A stretch of 64,000 nt of DNA, from the NCBI GenBank assembly GCA_013146195.2, contig CM028378.1:87664295-87728294 (forward strand), given 5' to 3'. Shown piece by piece: positions 45,296 to 55,671 of the stretch (position 1 is the first letter of the stretch; each line of letters opens with the position of its first letter). This stretch comes from Codonopsis lanceolata. Lineage: Eukaryota; Streptophyta; Magnoliopsida; Asterales; Campanulaceae. Under the pieces are notes generated by a model. The model ran no database searches and was not told the DNA's origin. It was given only the letters and a program-made list of their open reading frames with translations. The position numbers and the translations under genes were made by a program.

Positions 45296-46554
45296 TGATC
45301 GATGTATTTTATACGTCGATTTTATATGCTTCGTGACTTGAATTAAGCTATTTCATGAGTCTTTTGAGTACTAATATATGTTTTGGTGAGTTTTGTAAGT
45401 TTCGAGATTGTTGTGAAAATACGCGAAACTCCGGGGTTTTAAGTGCAAATTACAAGAAAGAAAAATTGAAGAAAAATAAGTCTGTCAATCGGACACCTTG
45501 CGGACGCAAGGTGCCTCGCACCTTGCGACCGCAAGGTAAAATATCGGTCCACGAAGCCGACAATCGAAGAGCCAAGAAGCACACACACCTCTGGAACCGC
45601 AAGGTAGGCGAAATCGCGATTCGGGTTTTCACCGCAGTCATTCGATTCAATCACAACTCCCAAGTATATATAGAAGTCGGATGCCGAGCCTAAGCATAGG
45701 AGGGCGGTGGAAGCTCTCTTTACATAGATTTTAGGTAGTTTTAGATTGTATAACATAATTAGGTTCTGTAATTTCAAGTATTGAAGATCAAATCATGTCT
45801 TCCATCATCTCCATGTGCTGTTCATCGTCTATGATGAACTAAATCATCCATAATCTAGGAGGTGGGAGGTAACTTGTATCGAATTTATGTTTTGATTCTT
45901 ATATATATGTCTATTCAATGCTTGTTGATTGTGTTGTTTATCAACCCCTCTATTATTTCGCTTTGAACAAATGAATGTAATCGCAAATAATAAAGGCTTA
46001 GAGGTGCGGATACCTGCATGACCAAGTGCATATGTCGTACATTGGCTCACCAACACAATAAATTGGACCTATCGAAGCACGAGAGTGATAAGTTAGGACC
46101 GGTTCTTACATGATCTAGGTGACAGATAGATCATAAATCTAGGTGATGACTAGATTACGGTTCTGTGCTTAGGATATGGAATGGGTGAATTTTTTTGCGG
46201 GGAGGAGGCTGAACCAATTGTTCAAGACCATATCTATTTTTAGTGAACGAACCCAAGACATTGAATGACATTATTATGAATTGAACATAAAGGAGATATA
46301 AGTGAAACCCAGAATCCTAGATTTCCACTCACCATAAGATCTTCATATCTGTTATTACTGTCTAATTAGTTAACATCTATAACTAGTAATTTAGAGTAGA
46401 ATTAAACATAAAAAACCCCCTTTAGGTTAATAATTTGCTATCTATAACCGCTTGTTAGTGATCACTTGTCTCGTGGGTTCGACCTTTGCTTCGAGTCTAT
46501 TCTATAATAGTCTTGTACACTTGCAAGGAAATAGATAAAATAAAACATCGATCA
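45296..46554 (+). repeat. Athila LTR3 (1259 bp)
   Basis: Starts TGATCGATGTATTTTATACG and ends AAAACATCGATCA. Strong match to LTR1. Dyads at 45494-45513 and 45520-45537; TATA box TATATATAG at 45664-45672. Confidence 0.9.
45494..45537 (+). promoter_or_regulatory. Dyad motifs in LTR3 U3
   Basis: CACCTTGCGGACGCAAGGTG at 45494-45513 and ACCTTGCGACCGCAAGGT at 45520-45537. The arms are conserved and only the two central bases differ (GA versus AC). The first lies 151 bases upstream of the TATA box. Confidence 0.8.
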
Positions 46555-47435
46555 CTACCCTTTCCAGCCATTGCAGTGGAGAAAAGTTGAAAGTTTTTAC
46601 CGGAAAAATGTAGAGGGAAGTGATGAAACTTCGTTTCCAGCAGGAACCAAGCGATGTGGCAAAATGCACGGCTTGGGCCGTCCTTTAGATGTGTAGGATA
46701 TACGGGCTTGTAATCGCCCTCCTTGAGCACTTTAAGATCACAAGAACACACGAGTAGAAGTGCAAGGCAAGGCCTCGCGAAACCCCTCGGCGTGAGAGTA
46801 AGTATCGAGTGATTGTCAAAGGTAAATTGATGAGTAACGAGGCTCAAGAAAGTGTGTGTACCTTGTTGATGATTATGGAGAGGTATATATAGACCCTCAA
46901 GGTGATTGAATCCGTCTAGGATTCGGTTCCATAATTAGAGATAATCAAGGAGGAGATCCCTTGATTCTAGGCGAAAGCAGTGTTGACCGCGGAGTTATAG
47001 GAGTTGATAAGGCAAGTATTCCGCCTAAACACGGAAACCTTTGACTTGCCTTGGAAAGCAAGCTACCAGCGTTTCATGCTTGATGTGTGCTCGGGCGAGC
47101 AAGGCTCTATCCGGCTATTCTGTTTGTATTGATCCCTAAACTTATTAATCTGAAGATCGGCCCCTGGTCGGGCAGGCAAGGCCGGTGCTCGACCAGGTTT
47201 GTGCAATGTAAGTCTGATTCCTTTGCTAGGCCTGTTTGATTCCCAGCCATAGCCTCTGGTCGGACAGGCAAGACCTTTGTCCGCCTAGGTTTGAGTGAGG
47301 GTTATCTTTGCTCGGTGCTTTCGGGGTTTGGTGTCTCATCTTGCGGGGCGTGGGCCCCAGAGGTATTGTGCTCGTGATGGACACGTGATGCTAACTCGTG
47401 CCTTGCTCGTGACCCGGTTTGGGCTGGGTATATCA
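46555..47435 (-). repeat. LTR-like segment, orientation uncertain
   Basis: GC-richer than its surroundings. The minus strand starts TGATATACCCAGCCCAAACC at 47435, which looks like a Tat-type LTR start, and has a TATA box (CTATATATACC) near 46894-46904. A repeated phrase of the type CCTTGCCTGCCCGACCAG occurs near 47.17 and 47.27 kb. It ends at Athila LTR3 (46555) with ATGGCTGGAAAGG on the minus strand. On the opposite side of the Athila composite lies the antisense ORF, so the two may once have been contiguous. Plus-strand orientation is not excluded. Confidence 0.4.
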
Positions 47436-48655
47436 TGGTCATTTTTTGTAACGATAATAAAAATTCTTTGCTGAGGCATCATTCCCTTCTTTCGTCATAT
47501 GAGAGCTGTTCGGGGCAATTAATTAATACTGGGAAGAGTTGTTTTATGGTGTCCGGCCAGTAGGACTCCTGTTTCTAGAATCTCCACTATTCGTCATCTT
47601 TTGGGGTTCAACCCCAAACAGTTTCCAGTTACATACATTGGCTGCCCTCTTTTTGAAGGTCGCAAAAAGCAATCTCTTTTTGATCCACTCATTGAGAAGC
47701 TGCAAAACAGGATTAATTTTTGGTTTGGTGTTTTCCTCAACCAAGCAAGTAAAATCATCCTTATTAACTCGGTTCTTCATTCCATAATCATGTACCAGAT
47801 TGCAGTGCTTGATCCTCCTAAGTCAGTTATTAAGCATATTAACAAAATCATGTCCAATTTTTTTTGGGGTTCGATTGACGGTAAAGTCAAAGCCCACTGG
47901 ATTCATGGGACAAGTGTTGCAGGCCGGTTTCGGAAGGAGCGGTTGGCATTCATGTTGTTTCTAATGTTATCCAAGCGTTTTCAATGCAATTATGGTGGCA
48001 GTTCAAGGAAGATAAAAGCTTGTGGTCAAAGTTTATGTCCTTGAAGTATTGTTCGAATGTTCATCCCACGCTAGCTTCAGCTCGGGGCTCTTTTACTTGG
48101 AAACATGTGTGCAAGGTTGGATTAATTGCTGAACCTCATATCCATTGGATCATTGGGACGGGTAACTTTTCTACATGGCTAGATTACTGGCTCCCCAACG
48201 GTTTGATTGCTCACCCTCCCTCAGACAATTTCCCCAAAGTGTGTGAACTTTTTGATGACTCGAATCAGCTTCACGCCAATGCTCGTCTGGCTTTAGGTAA
48301 TGAATCTGCCATCTTGCTGCTCAACCAGGGGCTTTGTATTTCTAACTGTCCAGACAAGGCCAGTTGGCGTCTCACTAATACGGGGAATTTCTCTATTGCT
48401 TCGGCTTGGCACTTGGTCAGAAATAAGGGGCAGCTCATTGGTTCGACTGAATTTATATGGCACAAAATTCTTCCTCGCTATATTAGTATCTTCATGTGGA
48501 GGTTATGGCATTGCAGGATTCCTATTGATGAAAGTTTAAGTCATAAAGGAGTCCAGATTGCTTCACGCTGTTATTGCTGTGATAGTGGCCATTTGGAAAC
48601 CTTTTCCCGTGTTTTTATTTCTAGCCCTACTGCTAATCAGGTTTGGACATAATTT
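47436..48655 (+). pseudogene. LINE RT C-terminal and zinc-knuckle linker region
   Basis: 47436 onward reads VIFCNDNKN (just after the catalytic box), then FNPKQFPVTYIGCPLFEGRK and NRINFWFGVFLNQASKIILI, which are LINE RT thumb landmarks. The frame of 47984-48652 has SLWSKFMSLKYC, SWRLTNTGNFSIASAWHLVR, FIWHKILPRYISIFMWRLWH and CYCCDSGHLETFSRVF, the zf-RVT domain. At least two frameshifts (near 47.57 and 48.0 kb) are present, and a stop occurs near 48652. Confidence 0.85.
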
Positions 48656-48688
48656 AATTCGTTAGGGGGAGTCAAATGTTCTTCTTAC

Positions 48689-49471
48689 TTGGTTAATCCG
48701 AGGTGCTTGGAATGGTGGTACTCGAATCATAAATCTATTCTTCACATTATTTCTCCCTCCGTCATTCTTTGGGAGTTATGGAAATTTCGTAATATGGCTT
48801 ATCATGAAGGGATTAGATGCACTGCTAGAGTCATCATTGATCGTGTTAAAAACATGCTCTCTTCCATTATCTCAGATTTGGTTATTCATAATCCTATTGA
48901 TTGGGGCTCAATTTTCTTCAGCAGGTTTGGCTGTAAATCTCACAAGACTATCCAGTCTGTTTCCTGGTCCAAGCCGAAGGATGATATTGTTAAACTCAAC
49001 ACTAATGGGTCTTGTCGTGGTAATCCGGGTCAAAGTTCGGGAGGGGGTATCCTTTGCAATCATAAAGGTAACCTTGTTTTTGCTTTCTCCTCTTTTTATG
49101 GGTATTCCACCAGTTTTGTTGCTAAATGTCATGCTCTGATCCAAGGGCTGTCCTGGTTGAAGAGTAAAGGCTATTTTAGGGCCATTGTTGAGATAGATTC
49201 TAAATGTCTGCTGGATTGTATTAAAGGTCATTCTCAGCCGCCGTGGAATAGTGGACATTTATTCCGTAAGCTTTCAGACATTCTCATGGATTTAGAGGTT
49301 TCCTTTCTTCATGTTTTCTGAGAAGCTAATTTTGTTACTGATGCCTTCGCTAATCTTGGTGGAGACCAAGGTCAAGACTCCTTTTTTACTGATGTTACGG
49401 ATCTCCTTAGTAGAATTCGTGGTCTCATTCATCTTGATAGAATTGGTACTCCCTATGTTCGTATTTGTTAA
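48689..49471 (+). pseudogene. LINE RNase H domain
   Basis: The frame of 48689-49321 reads VKLNTNGSCRGNPGQSSGGG (first catalytic Asp position is Asn here), then AKCHALIQGLSWL (Glu position is His in this copy) and AIVEIDSKCLLDCIKG (catalytic Asp). After a TGA at 49319-49321 the same frame continues with EANFVTDAFANLG to about 49471. Plant L1 elements typically carry this domain. The substitutions at two catalytic sites and the stop indicate decay. Confidence 0.8.
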
Positions 49472-49646
49472 TTGTTCTGTTGTTTCTGCTTTTTTCATTT
49501 TTGAGGTTAGGCTCCTTCGTCCTCCCAGTTATAAGGGCAAGGCTGGTTGTCCCCCTCAAGTTTGTAATTTTATTTTTTATTTTAATAAAATCTAGCAGGG
49601 TGCCGCCCCTGTTTGGCTGAAAAACAAAAAAAAAACAAAAAAAACT

Positions 49647-51000
49647 TACGCAAAGGCCCCATTTAGCTACCCATTTATCTTAATTGAGAGGTCGAGTGTT
49701 CAAGCCCTACTAGAGGCACTCTGGTACGTCACTACTCTCAACCGAGAGGTCTGATGTTCAAAGCCTCACCAGAGGCACCATTTATTTGAGACACACCAAA
49801 TGCATCATATATATATAATTGTAGCCTTTCAAGGCATTTAAAAAAAAAAATTTTAAAGGGTTAGGGTACGGTTTATGTCCCCTTCAAATTTTTTTAAGAA
49901 AAAAAATAGTGAGTATAATTTGGTGTGTGGTTGCAACACCCAATTCCAAATCCTTTTAAGTATTTATTAGTATGGATAGATTATTTCCACATTATCCACT
50001 ATATTATTAGTTACTTCATTAAATAGTACCGTAAAAATTTTAAAACCTTTTTCTACCTTAACATTTTAATTCTTTGAGTTAATTGAAATCAATATTCAAT
50101 AAAATACCTACCATATTGCAATTATTGAATTGATTTTTTAAAATAATATTTTTTGACTTCGAATAAATTATTGTGATACTAAAAAACCCAACAATTTCTA
50201 TAATTTTGTTATGTAGACAAATGTCTTAATTATATTATTTTTATGATAATGGTATATAAGTCACTCGTCATAAATGAATATGATTAAGCATATTCATCAC
50301 ATAAAAAGTGAATAGCTAAGTGGTTTGTTGATAATTAAACAGTACTTTGGGAAAATTAAAAATATAAAAAGAATAATTATTTGTTGATAATTAAAAAGTT
50401 ATTTAGAAATAAAACATGTACTCGCCTTCGAATCACAAGTATATAAGAGTAACTATGTCAAAAGATGTAATTATTCAATGCAATAAATAATGATATAGTG
50501 GATGGTAAAAAAATGTAGTAGAAATTAATTGGACTATATAAATTAGATAATTTTATTACTATATAAATTAAACTCCCTTATTAGTATTGCTATATAAATT
50601 AGATAATTTTATTTTAACGGAGCTATTGAGACTTTATGATGGATGTTTTTGTCTCTCTCTACAAATCCTTTTTTGATTAAGTCATATATATAAACAAAAA
50701 ATAAATCAAATTATTTTCTCATTTCGAGGGGTCAATGCAAATGAAATACTTAATAAATCAATCATATAAAACAAATTACTAACCATGTGCATTGCTCAAA
50801 GTATTAGCAATCAAATAGATTACTAAAATTAATATAAATTAAGTACTTTATTTCATTTTGGAGTAGGTCAATTGTAAGACATTTAACCCATACGACGGAC
50901 CTATCCATATTAAATGGGTCAAAAATTAAAATTTTAGTGTAACCTTTTGGAATTTACAAAGCCACCCCTCATATTTTATATATGAAAATCGTCAACTTTT
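49647..51000. other. AT-rich intergenic sequence
   Basis: No gene or element boundary recognised. Two short related phrases near 49685-49720 and 49740-49780 (GAGAGGTCGAGTGTTCAAGCCC and its variant) resemble a tRNA B box weakly. The rest is AT-rich with short repeats such as TATATAAATTAGATAATTTTA, present twice near 50535-50610. Confidence 0.5.
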
Positions 51001-51004
51001 TGGC

Positions 51005-51420
51005 ATTGAATGTGTCACGTTTTCCTTTAAATATGTCACTTTTGTCTTTAAATATGTCACTTTTAGTCCACCAATGTGTAAGTCATTATGTATGAAAGTG
51101 TGTCTTTTTTGCCTTTAAATGTATCATTTTTCTCTTTACAAGTGTTACTTTTAGTCCCTCAATATGCAAGTCGTTATTGTAGGAAAATGTGTCACTTTTG
51201 CCTTTAATTGTGTCACTTTTGCCTTTAAATGTATCACTTTTGCATTTAAAGGGATCACTTTTAATCCATCAATGTATAAGTCATTATTTATGAAAGTGTG
51301 TCAATTTTTACCATTAAATGTGTCACTTTCACCGTTGTGTCACTTTTAGTTTGTCGATGTTTAAGTCACAATGTATGAAAGTTTTTTTTTTTTTTTTTTT
51401 TGTCTTTAAAATTGTCAATT
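51005..51420 (+). repeat. AT-rich minisatellite, CACTTTTGCCTTTAAATGTGT type
   Basis: Degenerate units near 20-22 bp (GTCACTTTTGCCTTTAAATG) alternate with a longer phrase (TCAATGTATAAGTCATTATG) that recurs about every 120-180 bp. The peptide repeats in its ORFs are an artefact of the array. Confidence 0.8.
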
Positions 51421-51853
51421 TATACTGAGCATAATTAAGGGACCAACAGTAAGGTTCAGATACACTTATGCATGTTATGAATGTATGCATCATAAGTCAT
51501 CAAAAACAACAAGAAGATTGCACAATCATGTACATTTTTATCTTCTCAATAGTTGTTTTCATTAACTGTTTTTCAGCACAAATGAATATTCCGTCATTCA
51601 TATATTTACTTCAAACTAGCAAACACCAGTCAAATATTTTGTACACGATCCATTAGTGATTTCTGTAATAGATTTAGTTGAAAACATAGTGTACTCTTCA
51701 AATTCAAAGTTGACTGGTTTGGTGGTGGACGTAGTACTCATTATGGTACGAATCATCTCAAAACCCATGTGTTCTTTACTTTAAGTTTATTCTTTGCTGA
51801 TCTGTGTACATTTACCTATCATATCCTTCAGCATTAAACTTAGATGATCTGCC
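51421..51853. other. AT-rich intergenic sequence
   Basis: Nothing recognised. A short ORF (51468-51656) shows no family resemblance. Confidence 0.4.
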
Positions 51854-51884
51854 AAGTCTACTGGTAGCGCTTACCAGTAGACTT
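51854..51884. repeat. Perfect 13-bp-arm hairpin
   Basis: AAGTCTACTGGTA, loop GCGCT, TACCAGTAGACTT. The arms are perfectly complementary. Confidence 0.9.
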
Positions 51885-51939
51885 AGTCTATACTTCATGT
51901 GATTTTTCCTCTGCTACAGCTCTACCTATAGCTATTAGT

Positions 51940-52927
51940 ATTTTCCCTTACGGAAATCTTCTAAAAAGTTTTTAAGTGTTACTAGTGATACGATTCCAAG
52001 ACGCGTACTCGCGATGGAGGAATCAAAGATCACGCAGCACGGCAAACGAAGAACGTCAAGTGAATTTGATGGATGGTGACTCCTCGATTTTATGAAACAA
52101 TCCATGAAGAACCTTGGTATAATCTGACCGCGATCCTTTTGTGAGACGATCACGACCCTCAGAATAAGATTGAACGCCACAATAGGTATGGATATCATAT
52201 TGATAAGTTCGGGTTTCGATTACTTGGTCTCTCACCAAGTAATCACAAGTTCAAGAAGAACAAGGAGGTTTTGAAAAACACTCAAAAACTATATTAATCA
52301 ATAATCAGCAAAAGTCGTAAAATAATAAGCCACAGCTCTTATTTATATAGGTTGTGAATCCTAATCCTAAAAGTGTGGGATTGATCAAATACAGCCATTT
52401 GACCCGATGGTTAAACATTTATAGCCTTTGACTAGCCAAAGAAGGGATCTGACGAAACGGCCTGGTACATGTCCTGGTTGAACTTGCTAGTCAAGTGGTT
52501 GACTAGACGACCACAATGGTCGACTAGACGATCACATTGGTCGTCTAGTCGACAGTCGTTTAGTTGACCACATTGGTTTCATCTTCGTCTTCTTCATCTG
52601 CAGCGATAATGGTGTTCATCTTCGTATTCTTCGTCTGGCGTCTGGTTCACTGATCAAAGGTGAACCACTGTGGTCGACCACTTCTCCGTTCGCCTCCATC
52701 CAGAATCGGCGTCTCTCATATCCGATCACCTCCATCCACGCCCCAGTCTCCATCTCCGGCCAAGATCCCACCCTAGCCTCCATCTCCGGCCAAGATCCCC
52801 ATCTCAGTAGCTCTTTCCCTCTGCTCCACCATGAACGCAGTCGCCAGCGCGCGCCATGAACGCAAATGGTAGAGAAAGGGTATTGATGACATTTTTAGGT
52901 AAAAGTGGCTATAAAAGTTTTTTTTAA
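51940..52927 (-). repeat. Candidate Copia-type LTR portion
   Basis: Read on the minus strand this stretch (with 54895-55500, from which the Tat solo LTR separates it) could be one long LTR preceded by an oligo-G tract at 55502-55514. It has no clear coding. Around 52495-52575 are overlapping GACTAGACGA repeats. No terminal CA or second LTR is available to confirm it. Confidence 0.3.
52501..52550. repeat. Inverted repeat GACTAGACGACCA / TGGTCGTCTAGTC
   Basis: Arms at 52501-52513 and 52538-52550 are exact reverse complements. A third, direct copy of the arm (GACTAGACGATCA) lies between them. Confidence 0.85.
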
Positions 52928-52932
52928 GTGGG

Positions 52933-54889
52933 TGTGGGTGCCCCGGAAGGTATCCCCCCGGATCGCGCACTCCCTTTTTTAGGGGAACACGTGGCTCGTG
53001 GAAGACATCACTCTTTCCATTCCATCCTCCCTTGTTTAGGGAAAAACTAAATTAAAAGTGCAGAAATAATGTTGTCAAAAAGCGCGTTGAATACGTATCG
53101 GTCACCTGAGTGAGCTTTGGTCCATTATGAGAGCTTTGGATTTTTCCGTACCTCACTCACCCTTGTTTATGGGAAAATAAGATAGAGAAAACGCATCACC
53201 TTTTTCATTCTCATCGTCCCTTGTTTAAGGAAAATGGAAAAGTGCAAAAAAAAGATGTTGCGAGGGCGCGTGGGAACACGTCCTGCCTCACTATGGACTT
53301 TTTTCGAAAATTGTCTTAGGTCATTATAAGTGCATGGGGTTTCTACGTATCTCACCCTCCCTTGTTTAGGGGAAGACAAGGCACAGAAAATGCATCACCC
53401 TTTTCATTCTCATCGTCCCTTGTTTAAGGGAAAACGGGAAAGTGCAAAAAAAAAAGAAAAGGATGTTACGAGCCTCACCATGACCTTAGGGTTATTTTGG
53501 ATCGCTATGAGTGCTTTGGGCTTCCCCGTATCTCATCCTCCCCTGTTTAGGGAAAAACAAGATACAGGAAATGCATCACCCTTTTCATTCTCATCGTCCC
53601 TTGTTTAGGGGAAAACAGAAAAGTGCAAAAAAAGAATGTTGCGGGCCTCACCGTGATCCAAAATATTTAAAACAGAGTCGTCATCTTCATTTTAAGGAGA
53701 AAAAAAGAAAAACCAAAAATAACCAGAGTTTGTAGAAAAGGGTTCGGAGGCTAAGTTACGAGGAGGGAAGGTATTAGGCACCCAACTCACCCTTTCGGTC
53801 TCAAAAAACGTTTTTGGCTAAAATATACTTTTATTATATTTATCTAGCCAATGAAATAAAGCATTAAAAAGCAGATATATTTGTATTTACACCATTTACA
53901 GACTTGCAGACGCCTCCTTCCAATAATTACAAATACATTTAAAAAATATTTGGCCATAATAATTGCTCTTTTTAATGTTATTTTCTACATAGATCCGGAC
54001 AGCATAACAACTTATATTTTTTATATTGGGCCGGATGAAAATAGTTTTTTTTTAATACAAAACTCTTAAAGGTTTACCTTTAAAAGCGTAAGGTGCGCTC
54101 GCATTGTCCTTCCAGGAGAGGGAGTCTTTTTGCTGCTGCTGCGGTTCAGGCAGAATAATTGCTTCCGAAAGTTGCTTTCAGGCACCGTAAAACGGGCGGA
54201 GCAATTGATTGTGTTTTTGATGTTGTTTGCTTGCTACTGGGCGGAAATCGGGCAGAGCAACTGATTGCTTCTGGTGGATTTAGCCTTTGGATTCGGGCAG
54301 AGCAACTGCTTTTTTTGGGATTTTTGGACCGGGGGAATAGGATGGAATCCTAGCTGGAAGGTTAAAGCTCACTTTGACCGGTTAGTTTTGAGTTTGGAGG
54401 AGATTTGATAGAGCTTTGAGGCTTATAGGAGGAGGGAACTCTCTCTATCTCACGATCGCTCTCTACGACGTAAAATAAAAGCACAGCGTATAAGTGATAA
54501 AATTTCTCAGCCCTCAATTCTGAAGCCGGGTACCTCTATTTATAGGTGAGAGGAGGGACGTCGTTGTCTTTAAAATTTCTTCTTTGTGTTTCATCAGCTT
54601 GTACAGCGCGCTTGAGAGCTTGTACTAATTCTCAAATCGGAGTGCACTATTTGGGCTTGGGCACCGACCCCCAAGGATCTAGGCGTCGCACCTGCTTCCT
54701 TTGATGGTGGCGCCTAGAGCCTTTTTTAGCCCTTTTTGACACTCTGGCCCCTGCATTTCACTGTTTTACGCATCTTGCTTTGTCTTTTGCATTTTTAAAC
54801 CATGTAACTTGACATTTGTTAAGTTTTGACATGTCTTGATATCGCATGTCATGTTACATACCAGGGGGTACGAAATTGGGGTGTCTACA
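52933..54889 (-). mobile_element. Solo LTR of the Tat element, with perfect 5-bp target duplication
   Basis: On the minus strand it starts TGTAGACACCCCAATTTCG and ends GGGGCACCCACA, 1957 bp. Both flanks read GTGGG (52928-52932 and 54890-54894). It is homologous to 18175-20063, including the TATA box (54536-54544). Four units of about 190 bp (starting near 53003, 53194, 53392, 53573) each carry CCCTTGTTTAGGG-type hairpins. No internal region is present, so it arose by LTR-LTR recombination. Confidence 0.9.
53003..53650 (-). repeat. Tandem array of about 190-bp units in the Tat solo LTR
   Basis: Each unit contains CATCACCCTTTTCATTCTCATCG-like sequence followed by CCCTTGTTTAGGG. Unit spacings are 191, 198 and 181 bases. 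The equivalent array in the other LTR is at 19559-19980 with fewer units. Confidence 0.8.
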
Positions 54890-54894
54890 GTGGG

Positions 54895-55514
54895 GTTATA
54901 AATGACCAAGTCATCTTTGACTTGGCCATTTGTGTAAATCCCCCCCTAAAAGTAAAAGGTAACCTAAAATAAAAGGAAACAGCTCAACTTACATAATCTA
55001 TGTAGGCAACAATTAGGTAAGTTACCTAATCTAATTAGGAAACATAAAACAACCAACATAAGGAAGTATCTAGCAATCTCGTTTTTTTGTAAAAGCCTAA
55101 TTTTCAAATTGCATTTTGGCCCCCTAAAGTCTTCCTTTAGGTGTTAAAAGCTTCCAAAGTCATTGTATGATATTAACGAACATTTCTCGTGTCTTCAAGT
55201 CATCTTCCATGAAATCTAAGGCTTCACAAAACTTGTTTGAATTTGTAGAGTAGTCATTCTAATAACATGAATCTCCAATAAATCTACGAATTAAGTTTGT
55301 ATAGAATTATTGAATTTTCCAATCATACTCTACGCATTTAAAGGACTTCATTTGATTTCTTTGACTATTGATATTTTGTTCAATCACGAACTCTTCATGC
55401 TTGATCATCCTTGCTTGAATCTTCCAACTCTCGAACCAATCATCACATATCTCATCCAAACTCGAGCTTTCTAAGATCACATCAATTAGGCTATTCAACA
55501 CCCCCCCCCCCTTT
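54895..55514 (-). other. Candidate LTR start next to an oligo-G tract
   Basis: On the minus strand a run of 12 G (55502-55514 region) is followed by TGTTGAATAGCC. That arrangement looks like a polypurine tract and LTR start. The open frame 55307-55501 (minus) has no recognised domain. Support is weak because no matching LTR end or second copy is in the window. Confidence 0.3.
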
Positions 55515-55671
55515 CTAGCCTAATATTGTGCCCTTTGGGACTAACACTTGTCCTATTTTGAAATTTCAAAAACAACAATCTTTGATAATATTTTAAAAAA
55601 TTTGAATGCAATACAAACGTCATACATTTGTAAAAATTTGGATCATCTTTTATTTCTTAGTTTTAACAAAA

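Larger units (their letters stand above)
29902..46554 (+). mobile_element. Athila-type Ty3 retrotransposon composite with three LTRs
   Basis: LTR1 (29902-31194), primer site, gag, protease, RT, RNase H, integrase, internal promoter-like block, env-like region and 3' non-coding region lead to LTR2 (41306-42476). A second copy of the env end plus 3' region (42487-45295) leads to LTR3 (45296-46554). LTR1 and LTR3 are the same subfamily; LTR2 differs in U3. This layout is expected from recombination between related elements. The 5-base flanks (AAAAC left, CTACC right) do not match, consistent with a composite. Confidence 0.85.
47436..49646 (+). mobile_element. Plant L1 LINE, 5' part missing
   Basis: Contains the C-terminal part of RT, the zf-RVT region and an RNase H domain, a 3' UTR (TGTCCCCCTCAAGTTTGT and GGTGCCGCCCCTG) and a terminal A-rich tail at 49619-49646. 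It starts abruptly inside RT just after the position of the YADD motif. The 3' UTR is shared with the LINE fragment at 56543-56970, so both belong to one family. No target duplication was found. Confidence 0.85.

Noticed and set aside
46497..46847. 116-residue minus-strand open frame bridging LTR3 and the next segment
   Set aside because: It crosses an element junction (46554/46555), so it is a chance fusion.
49685..49780. tRNA-derived SINE
   Set aside because: The B-box resemblance (GTGTTCAAGCCC) is weak, no A box or A tail was found, and the two phrases are short.
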